A DNA stretch of 19,453 nt from JAKJBL01 sp964461335 (lineage in GTDB: Bacteria; Bacillota; Clostridia; Christensenellales; CAG-138). Position 1 is the first letter of the stretch. Each line of letters begins with the position of its first letter. The translations under genes and the position numbers were made by a program. Positions 6,624 through 14,066 of this stretch are shown in pieces. The notes below the pieces were generated by a model. That model was not told where the DNA came from. It worked only from the letters and a program-made list of their open reading frames with translations, and did not search any database. Where the stretch lies: the NCBI GenBank assembly GCA_964461335.1, contig CAYWTY010000032.1, positions 1 through 19,453 on the forward strand. Reading direction: 5' to 3'.

Positions 6624-7307
6624 ATGGAGGGGATTGACCGTAAAGCGCTTATTATGCGCGCGCTTAAGAAATTCGGGCTTGGGTTTCTAATAATAGGAGC
6701 AACTCTGTTCCTTTGTGCAGGGAGCGTAAACTTTTTTAACGGCTGGATATTTCTAATTTCGCTTATTCTGCCTATGGCTGCTTTTTTCCTATACCTTATT
6801 ATTAAAGACCCGGAAACTCTAAAACGGCGCCTGCTCAGCAAAGCGCCCGAAAAGGAGCGCGGCGAAAACAGCGCGCTCGGCGGTATTATATTTCTTTTTA
6901 TGTTCATTTTGTCAGGGCTCGATTTCCGCTTTGGGTGGTCGCGCATGCCCCTAAAATTGTCTTTAGCTGCAACTGTTATTATGCTTGCAGGCTATTTTAT
7001 GTTTGTTGCTGTAATAAATCAAAACAGATATGCAGCGCGAATAATTGATGTGTTTGGCAATCAAAAACTAATTACAGGCGGGCTTTATTCAGTAATTAGG
7101 CATCCGATGTATTTGGCATCGCTGCTTGTATTTATTCCAATACCTTTTGTGCTGGGTTCATATTTTGCACTTGCACCAATACTTATTTACCCGCTGATAT
7201 TCATTAAAAGAATCAAAATAGAGGAAGCCTTTTTAGAAAAAGAGCTTGAGGGGTACAACACGTATATGAATAAAGTTAAGTACAGGCTGCTCCCCTATAT
7301 TTGGTAG
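6624..7307 (+). CDS. Isoprenylcysteine carboxyl methyltransferase-family membrane protein
   Basis: This 227-aa polytopic membrane protein has hydrophobic segments at about 17-36, 41-60, 85-100, 112-131 and 164-197. It carries the ICMT/PEMT-type SAM-binding signature GGLYSVIRHPMY (152-163) and the downstream acidic pair E200-E201 and YRLLP (220-224). Family members transfer a methyl group from S-adenosylmethionine to a lipophilic substrate at the membrane; bacterial homologues are mostly uncharacterised. The start ATG 6624 has a very strong ribosome binding site (AGGGGG, about 7 bases upstream). It is probably cotranscribed with the GNAT gene. It ends with TAG and lies tail-to-tail with selO, 51 bases apart, without a clear terminator between them. 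Confidence 0.85.
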   Translation: MEGIDRKALIMRALKKFGLGFLIIGATLFLCAGSVNFFNGWIFLISLILPMAAFFLYLIIKDPETLKRRLLSKAPEKERGENSALGGIIFLFMFILSGLDFRFGWSRMPLKLSLAATVIMLAGYFMFVAVINQNRYAARIIDVFGNQKLITGGLYSVIRHPMYLASLLVFIPIPFVLGSYFALAPILIYPLIFIKRIKIEEAFLEKELEGYNTYMNKVKYRLLPYIW

Positions 7308-7358
7308 CTCTTTAAAACAGCCTAAAACATGCTTTAAGGGTCTAAATATACAAGATTA

Positions 7359-8810
7359 TTATGTCCCGCAAAAGGTTCTGTATTGTTCGCCTTTTAGCGG
7401 CGGCTTCGCGTATTCTTGCTGCTCTTTTGTATGTGCATATGGTGTGTGCAGCGCCTCAAGAAGTCTATTCATATAGCTTATATCGCCTGCCTCAGCTTTT
7501 AAAAGCGCTTCTTCTACTATGTGGTTTCTTGGGATAAGCGCTGGGTTGTTTTGCTTCATAAGAGCCTGGCATGAAGCTTCGGGTATATCCTGACTGGTCA
7601 ACCTGCTTTGCCATTGCATATGCCATTCTTTAAAATCGGTCTCTTTAATTATTGCATCTGTTACGCCAAATGTTAAAGAGAGAAATGTATTAGTATAGTC
7701 AGCCCTGTATTTTTGCATTAACTCCAATAAACGCTCAACAAGCGCATTATCGCCGGCTTCTTCGTTGGCTAAACCTAGCTTTAAGCGCATTCCTTTAAGC
7801 CAGTATTCGTTGAATAATTCATCAAAGCGTGATAGCTCTGCCTCTGCTTCAGCTTTTGCATTTTCGACATCATTGTTTAGTAGGGGCAGAAGTGTCTCAG
7901 CAAACCTTGCGAGGTTCCATTGTGCGATTTTGGGCTGGTTGCCATAGGAATAGCGGCCGTATGTATCAATGGAGCTGAATACGGTTTTCGAGTCATAATC
8001 ATTCATAAATGCGCATGGCCCATAGTCTATTGTTTCGCCGCTTATACTCATATTGTCCGTGTTCATAACGCCGTGAATAAACCCAGCAAGCTGCCATTTT
8101 GAAATTAAAAGCGCCTGCCTGTTTATTACTTCGCGAAGCAGGGCATGGTAGGGGCGGCTATCTGTAAGCAAGGCTGGGAAATGGCGCGAAATTGTATAGT
8201 CAGCCAGCTTTTCTAGCTCATTAACGCTGAGCATGTATGCTGCAAACTGGAATGTGCCAACCCGAATATGGCTTGCCGCTATCCGCGTTAGCACAGCGCC
8301 CTGAAGCTCTGTTTCTCTGTATACAGGCTCACCTGTTGTTACAACAGCAAGGCTTCGGGTAGTTGGGATGTTTAGCGCATGCATTGCCTCGCTTATAATG
8401 TACTCCCTTAGCATTGGGCCAAGTGCAGCGCGCCCGTCGCCGCCGCGGGAATAGGGTGTTCTGCCCGAGCCTTTAAATTGTATATCAACCCTTTCGCCCG
8501 CAGGTGTAAGCTGTTCCCCAAGCAGAAGCGCACGCCCATCGCCAAGCATTGTAAAGTAGCCGAACTGATGGCCTGCATATGCCTGTGCAAGCGGTGCTGC
8601 ATTTGGCGGAGTTATGTTGCCTGCAAGAACCGCAATTCCCTCATTCGACGCAAGATAGTCCAAATTTAAGCCTAACTTTGCGGCTAACTTGCTGTTGCAA
8701 ATTATTAGGCTGGGTGATTTTACAGGGCAAGGCGCCTGCCTGCTGTAAAACTGTTCAGGTAGCTTTAAATAACTGTTTTCTAAAGCCCACCCATGTGTTG
8801 TGTCTTTCAA
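7359..8810 (-). CDS. selO: Protein adenylyltransferase SelO (YdiU/UPF0061)
   Basis: SelO is a pseudokinase-fold enzyme that transfers AMP from ATP to Ser/Thr/Tyr of target proteins. The 483-aa length is normal. The key residues are present in order: GDGRALLLGE (90-99), K113 in FKGSG, R117 and R122 in GRTPYSRGGDGR, R176 and R183, the active-site stretch HGVMNTDN with D252 and N253, and the metal-binding D262 in IDYGP. The C terminus is YRTFCGT; the Cys is third from the end, the place of selenocysteine in vertebrate SelO. The start is TTG 8810 with GGAG about 9 bases upstream; no in-frame ATG fits better. It has two candidate promoters upstream (8833-8860 and 8925-8952). The gene stands alone. 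In other bacteria SelO is linked to redox stress and protein glutathionylation. Confidence 0.95.
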   Translation of the reverse strand: MKDTTHGWALENSYLKLPEQFYSRQAPCPVKSPSLIICNSKLAAKLGLNLDYLASNEGIAVLAGNITPPNAAPLAQAYAGHQFGYFTMLGDGRALLLGEQLTPAGERVDIQFKGSGRTPYSRGGDGRAALGPMLREYIISEAMHALNIPTTRSLAVVTTGEPVYRETELQGAVLTRIAASHIRVGTFQFAAYMLSVNELEKLADYTISRHFPALLTDSRPYHALLREVINRQALLISKWQLAGFIHGVMNTDNMSISGETIDYGPCAFMNDYDSKTVFSSIDTYGRYSYGNQPKIAQWNLARFAETLLPLLNNDVENAKAEAEAELSRFDELFNEYWLKGMRLKLGLANEEAGDNALVERLLELMQKYRADYTNTFLSLTFGVTDAIIKETDFKEWHMQWQSRLTSQDIPEASCQALMKQNNPALIPRNHIVEEALLKAEAGDISYMNRLLEALHTPYAHTKEQQEYAKPPLKGEQYRTFCGT

Positions 8811-8832
8811 TATTTGCTCTCCTCTTATGAGT

Positions 8833-8860
8833 ATACTATTGGCATGGCTCTTAGTTTCAA
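8833..8860 (-). promoter_or_regulatory. Proximal candidate selO promoter
   Basis: Minus-strand TTGAAA (8860-8855), a 16-base spacer and TAGTAT (8838-8833). A TATACT three bases further on is an alternative -10 with a 19-base spacer. It would give a very short leader to the TTG start. Confidence 0.35.
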
Positions 8861-8924
8861 TGCATCAAATACACTTTACATAGCGCGTTTAATACGCAGG
8901 CTTAAACCTTGCTTCATTAAGCTG

Positions 8925-8952
8925 ATTATAAAGTGCAGATGAGAAAAAGCAA
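8925..8952 (-). promoter_or_regulatory. Distal candidate selO promoter
   Basis: Minus-strand TTGCTT (8952-8947), a 16-base spacer and a perfect TATAAT (8930-8925). The predicted leader is about 110 bases. Confidence 0.45.
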
Positions 8953-8980
8953 ATGAGAACTATTATTCTTTGGTTTACAT

Positions 8981-9247
8981 ATGAAAGCTCATTATAAAGC
9001 TGTTAACAGCATGCGCCTTAATAAGCTTAGTAAGTTTGTTGCAGAGTGGTTTATCGCAGAGGTTATTTTTGCTGCAAATAACAGCTATCAGCAGCACTTA
9101 CTAAAGAAAGACCCCGATAGAAAAACTAAAGCGCCAGTAGAAAACTCTATTAAAAATTCATACTATATACGAAGCAAAGACGATGTTTTTGCTCTGCCCC
9201 GCTGTAGAGGAAAACCAATTTCATTAGCAGGTTTATTAAAGCTCTAA
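8981..9247 (+). CDS. Hypothetical 88-aa ORF
   Basis: An 88-codon ORF lies between selO and the osmC-like gene. The product is basic and partly helical (LNKLSKFVAEWFIAEVIFAA), ending in PRCRGKPISLAGLLKL. No ribosome binding site precedes ATG 8981, and an in-frame stop lies 25 bases upstream. Codon choice is compatible with coding, but there is no family match. A perfect 12-base palindrome GCTGTTAACAGC (8999-9010) lies within its first codons. It may be a decayed gene; the interval holds nothing else I can support. Confidence 0.3.
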   Translation: MKAHYKAVNSMRLNKLSKFVAEWFIAEVIFAANNSYQQHLLKKDPDRKTKAPVENSIKNSYYIRSKDDVFALPRCRGKPISLAGLLKL

Positions 9248-9250
9248 GCG

Positions 9251-9259
9251 TGGTATCAT
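9251..9259 (+). promoter_or_regulatory. Candidate extended -10 promoter for the osmC-like gene
   Basis: TGGTATCAT gives an extended -10 (TGn plus TATCAT). A -35 is not evident. It lies about 60 bases upstream of the start codon. Confidence 0.3.
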
Positions 9260-9320
9260 AATGCTAACCCGGTAAAACGGAAAATAACATGGTAAAGAAA
9301 CAGAGAGTAAGGTGATAAGA

Positions 9321-9755
9321 ATGGCAGATTTAAAAGTGTCCGTAAAGGCAAGAAGCGAAAACGAAACAAAAACTGTAGTACAGGCAAGAACCTTTACGTT
9401 GGTTATTGATGAGCCGGATTCTTTTGGCGGTAAGGATGAAGGCGCAACCCCCGTGGAATACCTTTTAGCATCACTTACAGGGTGCCTTGGGGTTGTATGC
9501 AACATGGTTGCCAAGGAAATGAACTTTGAACTAAAAGGCCTTGATATAGAGGTAGAGGGGGATTTAAACCCCAAGAAGCTTATGGCGCTATCTGATAGGG
9601 AGCGTGCAGGTTTTAAAGAAATCAAAGCACGCGTAATTCCGCAAGCAGATGTAGATGAACAAACCCTTAAAAAGTGGTTGGAAGTAGTTGAAAGCAGGTG
9701 CCCGATTAGCGATAATCTTGCAAACGCAACGCCTGTGTCAATTACGCTTGCATAA
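9321..9755 (+). CDS. OsmC/Ohr-family protein
   Basis: The 144-aa product is an OsmC-family thiol protein. The family reduces organic or fatty-acid hydroperoxides using a Cys pair in the dimer interface. Here C55 or C60 (LTGCLGVVC, 52-60) and C127 in SRCPISDNL are the catalytic-type cysteines; the segment TPVEYLLASLTGC (43-55) is the usual helix leading to the first Cys. ATG 9321 follows AAGGTGAT at a good distance; the in-frame GTG at 9312 falls inside that site and is rejected. The gene is monocistronic, ending 30 bases before a strong terminator. Its C-x4-C spacing and lack of typical Ohr surroundings favour the broad OsmC/YhfA-like group over classical Ohr. Confidence 0.9.
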   Translation: MADLKVSVKARSENETKTVVQARTFTLVIDEPDSFGGKDEGATPVEYLLASLTGCLGVVCNMVAKEMNFELKGLDIEVEGDLNPKKLMALSDRERAGFKEIKARVIPQADVDEQTLKKWLEVVESRCPISDNLANATPVSITLA

Positions 9756-9785
9756 AAAGCTTTCCTGCTTGAACCAAAGTCAATT

Positions 9786-9817
9786 GCGGCACAACCTGTG
9801 AGGTCGTGCCGCTTTTT
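9786..9817 (+). terminator. Intrinsic terminator of the osmC-like gene
   Basis: GCGGCACAACC (9786-9796) and GGTCGTGCCGC (9802-9812) pair with one A-C mismatch around a 5-base loop, followed by TTTTT (9813-9817). Textbook rho-independent form on the plus strand. Confidence 0.9.
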
Positions 9818-9929
9818 GCGCAAAAATGTTTAACCGCAAGCTGTTAAAAACACAAGGGACCGAATCTTTTTAGGTTTTTAATCTGTTATCTCAGCTAAAT
9901 TTAGACTTTTAAATAGAAAATCGCAGCCG

Positions 9930-10781
9930 CTATCCTTTAATGGCGCCTGAGGTCATGCCCTTTATAAAATGCTTGCTGAACAAAAGATACAGCGTTAGCA
10001 CGGGCAGCGAAGAAAGGGTGAGCACAGCGAGAACTTTTGACCAATCCGTCTGATACTGGCCGAACAAGCGCGTAACGCCGAGGAGCAGAGTTTTTGATTT
10101 TTCATCTGAAATAAAAATCAACGGAAACCAAAGATCATTCCAAAACGGGATAAGATTATAGATAGCAACCGTAGCAAGTGCAGGACGGAGCAACGGGGCT
10201 ACTATTTTTTTAAGGATACCCAGCCTTCCGCAGCCGTCTATAAGCGCAGCTTCAAGCAAATCTTTCGGTATCTGGCGTATGAACTCGGTCAGTACAAACA
10301 CAGCGATAGGCAAGCCCATAGCAACATATATGGGGATTAGTGCCCAAACCGAATTGAGCAGCCCTAAAATGCGTATTAACTCCAAGAGTTTAATAGAGGC
10401 TATTTTAATAGGGAGCATCATGCCGGCCATGAAGAAAAAATGCAGCGAAGAGGACCATCTGCCGCGCCACTGCGCGAGCGCGTAAGAAGCGAGAGTACCC
10501 AAAATGATGACCAGTGTGAGCGATACGATAACAGCTATGAAGCTGTTAAGAAAATAGCGCATAAAATCCCCGCTAGAAAGCACATCAGTATAATTAGATA
10601 TGTTCCACACTTTGGGAAGGCTGAATGTATCCTTATAGATGCTGAGGCGGTCTTTAAAGGAATTGATGACCATAATATAAAGCGGAAAAACAACGATTGC
10701 AGACCATATTATGAGTACCGCGTGTGAACCAGCGTGCATCCTTTTAGCCCTTAATGAGCCTGCTGCCTTATTTATTTTCAT
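9930..10781 (-). CDS. Carbohydrate ABC transporter permease, MalG type
   Basis: This 283-aa inner permease belongs to the CUT1 sugar importer group. It has about six hydrophobic segments, the first at about 20-42 (AVLIIWSAIVVFPLYIMVIN). The cytoplasmic EAA coupling loop EAALIDGCGRLGILKKIVAP (about 177-196), which docks to the ATPase, is followed by the conserved P-L-L-R-P-A turn. It partners the MalF-type permease encoded 6 bases upstream and the binding lipoprotein before that. It is the last gene of the operon; no ATPase follows. The ribosome binding site (AGGA with upstream GGGG) overlaps the end of the preceding gene, implying coupled translation. The sugar is not identifiable from the sequence. 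Confidence 0.93.
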   Translation of the reverse strand: MKINKAAGSLRAKRMHAGSHAVLIIWSAIVVFPLYIMVINSFKDRLSIYKDTFSLPKVWNISNYTDVLSSGDFMRYFLNSFIAVIVSLTLVIILGTLASYALAQWRGRWSSSLHFFFMAGMMLPIKIASIKLLELIRILGLLNSVWALIPIYVAMGLPIAVFVLTEFIRQIPKDLLEAALIDGCGRLGILKKIVAPLLRPALATVAIYNLIPFWNDLWFPLIFISDEKSKTLLLGVTRLFGQYQTDWSKVLAVLTLSSLPVLTLYLLFSKHFIKGMTSGAIKG

Positions 10782-10787
10782 GTCATC

Positions 10788-11729
10788 CTACCCCTTTGTT
10801 TCTGTCCTTCTCAAAATTAAAAATGAAACGATAGCGAGCATAATGAATATAAGTGTTGAGACAGCAGCGCCCATCCCCGGGTCAGGTATGCCAATAGGAT
10901 GCTGGCCCGCTATACCGAGACGGTAGAATAGCGTGCCTATAAGATCAGTGCTGTAGCCCGGGGCGCCATTAACGTTTTCCATGGCGAACACGATATCAAA
11001 CGCATTAAAATTGTTTACAAAAGTTAGAATTGTTATCATGCCGATAATGGGTTTTAACAGCGGTAGCTTGATGCGCCAAAACACCTGCCATCCTGACGCG
11101 CCATCAATATAGGCTGCCTCGTAAATATCCTCATTTATATTGCGCAGCGCAGCAACGAACATCATAGTAGGAATACCCATCCATTGCCAGCAGGAAATAA
11201 GCGAAACGAATAGAAGTGCTGTGCTTTCCATGCCCAACCAGGGCTTAGCAAGAACCCCCAAGCCTATACCTGAAAGAAAGGGTTTTGACCAAACTGGGCT
11301 GAGCAAAAGCTTCCAGAGATACCCTGTAACTAAAACAGCGAATGTGGTTGGCACGAATATTATAGTTTGATATATTTTGCGCCCGCGCATATGCGTATTT
11401 GTGAGCAACACCGCAAACACTATACCGAGTACATTCTGCACAAGCATATGAACAGTAAAAAAGAATGCAGTATTTTTGAAGGCGTTTAAAAACCTCTCCG
11501 AGTGATCCGGATCCGAAAATAGCTTAACGAAGTTTTGAAATCCTACGAAAGCGCGGTTGCCGAAGGTCCCTGTAAAAAAACTCAGGCGAAGCGATTCAAT
11601 CATCGGGTATACCATAAATATAACATAAAAGGCAAGCGCAGGGAGCATGTACCATATCCAATATACACCATTTGGGCTAAGCCTATTTGCACCAAGATGT
11701 AAACGCGTTTTTTTGGCATGGGACTGCAT
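10788..11729 (-). CDS. Carbohydrate ABC transporter permease, MalF/UgpA type
   Basis: The 313-aa product has an N-terminal cytoplasmic stretch, then a first membrane span at about 25-48 (WYMLPALAFYVIFMVYPMIE). This is the usual entry of MalF/LacF-type CUT1 permeases, followed by SLRLSFFTG and about five further spans. The EAA loop YEAAYIDGASGWQVFWRIKL (about 218-237) contacts the ATPase. It pairs with the MalG-type protein downstream. The ATG at 11729 has AAGGGGG upstream. It is separated from the binding-protein gene by 132 bases holding a very stable hairpin (11811-11834). It stops with TAG. Confidence 0.93.
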   Translation of the reverse strand: MQSHAKKTRLHLGANRLSPNGVYWIWYMLPALAFYVIFMVYPMIESLRLSFFTGTFGNRAFVGFQNFVKLFSDPDHSERFLNAFKNTAFFFTVHMLVQNVLGIVFAVLLTNTHMRGRKIYQTIIFVPTTFAVLVTGYLWKLLLSPVWSKPFLSGIGLGVLAKPWLGMESTALLFVSLISCWQWMGIPTMMFVAALRNINEDIYEAAYIDGASGWQVFWRIKLPLLKPIIGMITILTFVNNFNAFDIVFAMENVNGAPGYSTDLIGTLFYRLGIAGQHPIGIPDPGMGAAVSTLIFIMLAIVSFLILRRTETKG

Positions 11730-11755
11730 GATTTAACCCCCTTATAATGCGACAA

Positions 11756-11775
11756 TTTGGGGACGAGTCCTCAAA
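11756..11775 (-). repeat. Imperfect inverted repeat before the malF-like gene
   Basis: TTTGGGGAC (11756-11764) and GTCCTCAAA (11767-11775) pair over 9 positions with one G-T wobble and only 2 bases between them. A 7-bp hairpin with a 6-base loop is feasible in RNA. It lies just upstream of the malF-like ribosome binding site. Confidence 0.4.
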
Positions 11776-11810
11776 AAATGAACAAGGCAATGGCGCAGGG
11801 TTTAATGTCA

Positions 11811-11834
11811 TGCCGGAGGGAAACCCCTCCGGCA
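11811..11834 (-). promoter_or_regulatory. Stable intercistronic hairpin between binding protein and permease genes
   Basis: TGCCGGAGGG (11811-11820) and CCCTCCGGCA (11825-11834) form a perfect, GC-rich 10-bp stem with a 4-base loop, 28 bases past the binding-protein stop. On the minus strand it is not followed by a U run (TGACATTAAA follows). It therefore fits an mRNA-stabilising 3' structure or partial attenuator that keeps the binding protein more abundant than the permeases, as in other CUT1 operons. Confidence 0.7.
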
Positions 11835-11861
11835 GTTCAATTAACTCGTTTAAACTTAAAG

Positions 11862-13157
11862 TTAGGGAAGCAGTTTGGCAACGCTGTCTGCTGCCTGCTG
11901 CGGAGTCATAGTGCCCTTCAAAACTCCGATAACGGCCTGATTCATAGGCGCATAAAGATCCATCAGCGCCGGCCAGACAAAGCGGGCATCGGTTTGCTTT
12001 CCAAGGTTCAGAGCAAGGAATTCGTTCGCATGAACATCCTCAAGCTGTATTTTGAAATTTATCATCGGGAAGAATCCGACTGGCAGATTTTCTGAAGCTG
12101 TAGTCGCGCCTTCTTCAGTACAAAGCCAGGCGAGGAACGCCTTTGCTTCTTCGGGATGCGCAGACTTTGTGTTCATGGTTATAGCCATGTCGGGGTGGAA
12201 GCAAACCGCTGTATCCGCAGCGCTGCGCGCAGGGATTGCGAACACACCCCACTCAAAGTCAGCATCAGCATACACGCCCAATGTCCAAGACCCGTCCATG
12301 AACATTGCGGCAGCTTGAGTATTGAAAAGCACCTGACTATCATTATAGGTTACAGCCTCAAAGCCGTCCGGCAGGAAGGGCGCAACCTTTGAGATGTCCG
12401 CATAGGCATTTACAAAATTCTCGTCATTGAGTTTCTTATCTCCCTTTTCATAAAGGACGCGTTGGTCAGCCCCGCCCACATAGTTTGGCAGCATTCCAAG
12501 GAAGAAGCATTCAAGAATATCCCATTCATCCGCAACCCCGTTCGAAAGGGGCGTAATGCCGTTATCCTTCAAAGTTTGGCAAACCTCAATAAACTCATCC
12601 CATGTTGTGGGAACGCTTAGCCCCTGCGCAGCAAAGATATCTTTGTTGTAGTAAACTGCGTGGGATACGGCAGCAAAAGGTACGGCAAACATTTTCCCGT
12701 CCGGCATTTGCCATGGCGCAAGGTTGGAAGCAGTAAAGTTGTCCATCAGGCCGGGAATATCAGTACAGTCCGCAAAAAAACCCGCGTTAAACAGTTCCTG
12801 CCCCGTAGCGTATGAGCGGGCATACATAAGATCCGGGCCTGTGTCGCTGTCAAGCTGCAGCCTTAAAGTCGCGTTATAATCGGGCGGATTAGTGGGTTGG
12901 AATATGATGGTGACATCCGGCGCAACCGCATTATAGGCGGAAATAAGGTTGTTCATCTGGGCAACATCATCCGCGCGCCATGAACCCATAGTCAGCTCAA
13001 CCTTTTTTTCCTGCGGCTTTTCGGGTTCAACCGGTTTTTCCGGCGTTTCGGCTTTTTCCGGCTGCTCAGGTTTTAGTGCGCTCTGCTCGCATGCGCCCAA
13101 TAACGGCGTGACTGCAAGCAACACGATGAGCAACACTATTAGCATACGTTTTTTCAT
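11862..13157 (-). CDS. CUT1 sugar-binding lipoprotein (family 1 solute-binding protein)
   Basis: The 431-aa product has a lipoprotein signal (MKKRM, hydrophobic core, lipobox LGAC with Cys 23). An unusual Pro/Glu/Lys tether built on repeats of PEK/PEKP follows (about 29-50), then a classic SBP_bac_1 domain. This starts VELTMGSW, with YNAVAPDVTI, DSDTGPDLMYA, MFAVPF and DGSW typical of the family. It captures an oligosaccharide outside the cell and hands it to the two permeases encoded downstream. ATG 13157 has GGAGG about 9 bases upstream. Transcription likely starts near 13338, leaving a leader of about 180 bases containing a 32-codon ORF (13222-13320) of doubtful meaning. Confidence 0.93.
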   Translation of the reverse strand: MKKRMLIVLLIVLLAVTPLLGACEQSALKPEQPEKAETPEKPVEPEKPQEKKVELTMGSWRADDVAQMNNLISAYNAVAPDVTIIFQPTNPPDYNATLRLQLDSDTGPDLMYARSYATGQELFNAGFFADCTDIPGLMDNFTASNLAPWQMPDGKMFAVPFAAVSHAVYYNKDIFAAQGLSVPTTWDEFIEVCQTLKDNGITPLSNGVADEWDILECFFLGMLPNYVGGADQRVLYEKGDKKLNDENFVNAYADISKVAPFLPDGFEAVTYNDSQVLFNTQAAAMFMDGSWTLGVYADADFEWGVFAIPARSAADTAVCFHPDMAITMNTKSAHPEEAKAFLAWLCTEEGATTASENLPVGFFPMINFKIQLEDVHANEFLALNLGKQTDARFVWPALMDLYAPMNQAVIGVLKGTMTPQQAADSVAKLLP

Positions 13158-13345
13158 GTTGTTATCCTCCCATTATTTTATTTGCAGAATGGATCTGCAA
13201 AAGCTTTCATCGTTAAGAGTTTTATAGGCGCACCCGAATAGGCCCTATAAATATGGCTGTTTCGCTTGATATGTTTTCACCATTTTTCCACTGTTGCATC
13301 TGTAACAAGAATAGCATCATATATTCACTATGCCTTATACTGGTA

Positions 13346-13373
13346 ATTATAGCACATTATTAATCGATGGCAA
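13346..13373 (-). promoter_or_regulatory. Promoter of the sugar importer operon
   Basis: Minus-strand TTGCCA (13373-13368), a 16-base spacer, and TATAAT (13351-13346) preceded by TGC, i.e. an extended -10. It is one of the best promoters in the window. No convincing cre box or LacI-type palindrome was seen beside it. Confidence 0.65.
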
Positions 13374-13458
13374 GCATTTTGGTATGTATGCTCAAAAGCT
13401 ACCGGCTATAACAAAAAAAGGGCCCTTTATGTTGCTGAGAGCGGCAGTATAGGTCATG

Positions 13459-13493
13459 AAAAAGATTGCCTTAATACAAGAGAGGCAATCTTT
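13459..13493 (-). terminator. Hairpin with U tract on the minus strand
   Basis: AAAGATTGCC (13461-13470) pairs perfectly with GGCAATCTTT (13484-13493). Read on the minus strand the stem ends in GGCAATCTTTTT, i.e. a U tract. It would terminate transcripts coming from the amber-interrupted gene (13674-13907). Confidence 0.6.
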
Positions 13494-13547
13494 GTGCTAT
13501 TTACGATGCTTATTTGCCTTTCTTAAATCTTTCATATCTTTTCCTCA

Positions 13548-13601
13548 GAAAGATAACGCCCCATACTCTGTTAATAATGGGGCGTTTGTCAGAAATCTTT
13601 C
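13548..13601. repeat. Nested inverted repeats (hairpin within a stem)
   Basis: The inner stem AACGCCCCAT (13555-13564) and ATGGGGCGTT (13577-13586) is a perfect 10 bp. It is enclosed by an outer pair GAAAGAT (13548-13554) and ATCTTTC (13595-13601), also perfect. The nested form suggests a folded RNA rather than a simple terminator. The strand of transcription is unknown. Confidence 0.55.
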
Positions 13602-13622
13602 AGGGGCGTGCCCCTGTTTTTT
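13601..13622 (+). terminator. Intrinsic terminator, plus strand, no evident gene upstream
   Basis: CAGGGG (13601-13606), loop CGTG and CCCCTG (13611-13616) are followed by TTTTTT (13617-13622). It is a well-formed terminator, yet no supported plus-strand gene ends here. Confidence 0.7.
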
Positions 13623-13673
13623 GCTTTGCATAAACTGCTGCAGCTTTTTTATACTTATCGGTTTGCTGCAGGG

Positions 13674-13907
13674 TTAGGAGTTCCCTCTCCAATAATTATT
13701 TGCTCGAGCTACAGTTTGGAAGTTTAATGCAACTACTTCAGAGGCGAAAATAAGGGTACCTGCATTCCTTGAGTAGATTGGGCGGAGCTTTTTGCGTATT
13801 GCTTCAGAAGGCTGTGTGTACTCCACCCCTTTTTGTGAAAGCTTTATTGCTAATTCAAAGCCTTCCTGCGGAGTGTTTGTCTTTAAGCTTGAAAGCTAAG
13901 TTTTCAT
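13674..13907 (-). pseudogene. Small gene interrupted by an in-frame amber codon
   Basis: On the minus strand an ATG at 13907 with a good ribosome binding site (AGGGGG, about 7 bases upstream) reads M-K-T and then TAG at 13898-13896. The same frame then stays open for 73 more codons to TAA at 13674-13676. The open part reads as a real protein: LSSLKTNTPQEGFELAIKLS, then QKGVEYTQPSEAIRKKLRPI and YSRNAGTLIFASEVVALNFQ, ending ARANNYWRGNS. No alternative ATG, GTG or TTG lies between the TAG and a GTG about 27 codons further on. TAG ends at least two intact genes here (6624-7307 and 10788-11729), so it is a true stop in this organism. A point mutation or sequencing error is the simplest reading. 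The family was not recognised. Confidence 0.65.
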
Positions 13908-13927
13908 ATTACTACCCCCTTACAAGC

Positions 13928-13970
13928 AATATATGCCCCTCTTAGAAACTCGGTACTATTCGGTACTATA
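13928..13970 (-). promoter_or_regulatory. Tandem 10-base repeats over the -35 of the amber-interrupted gene
   Basis: CGGTACTATT (13951-13960) is followed immediately by CGGTACTATA (13961-13970), a 9/10 identical direct repeat with a one-helical-turn period. A degenerate CGGTA occurs at 13978. On the minus strand a TATATT (13933-13928) could be the -10. The position of the -35 is filled by the repeat, which suggests an activator (response-regulator-like) site. Confidence 0.45.
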
Positions 13971-14066
13971 AGGAATACGGTATATGCTCCATACAGCAGT
14001 TGCGGCTTTTACTTCGTTTTGCTATGCTTAAGAGCAGTATAGTCATGGTCTTTTAAGCGCTTGCTT

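Noticed and set aside
13158..13345. CcpA cre box or leader peptide before the sugar-binding protein gene
   Set aside because: TGAAAACATATCA is one base short and lacks the central CG; the 32-codon ORF has no proper ribosome binding site.
13456..13677. Plus-strand 73-codon ORF
   Set aside because: It runs through three hairpins and a terminator, has no ribosome binding site and an unusual Cys/Phe-rich composition.
13896..13898. Pyrrolysine-type recoding of UAG
   Set aside because: No PYLIS-like context or pyl genes are visible, and TAG ends intact genes at 7305-7307 and 10788-10790.
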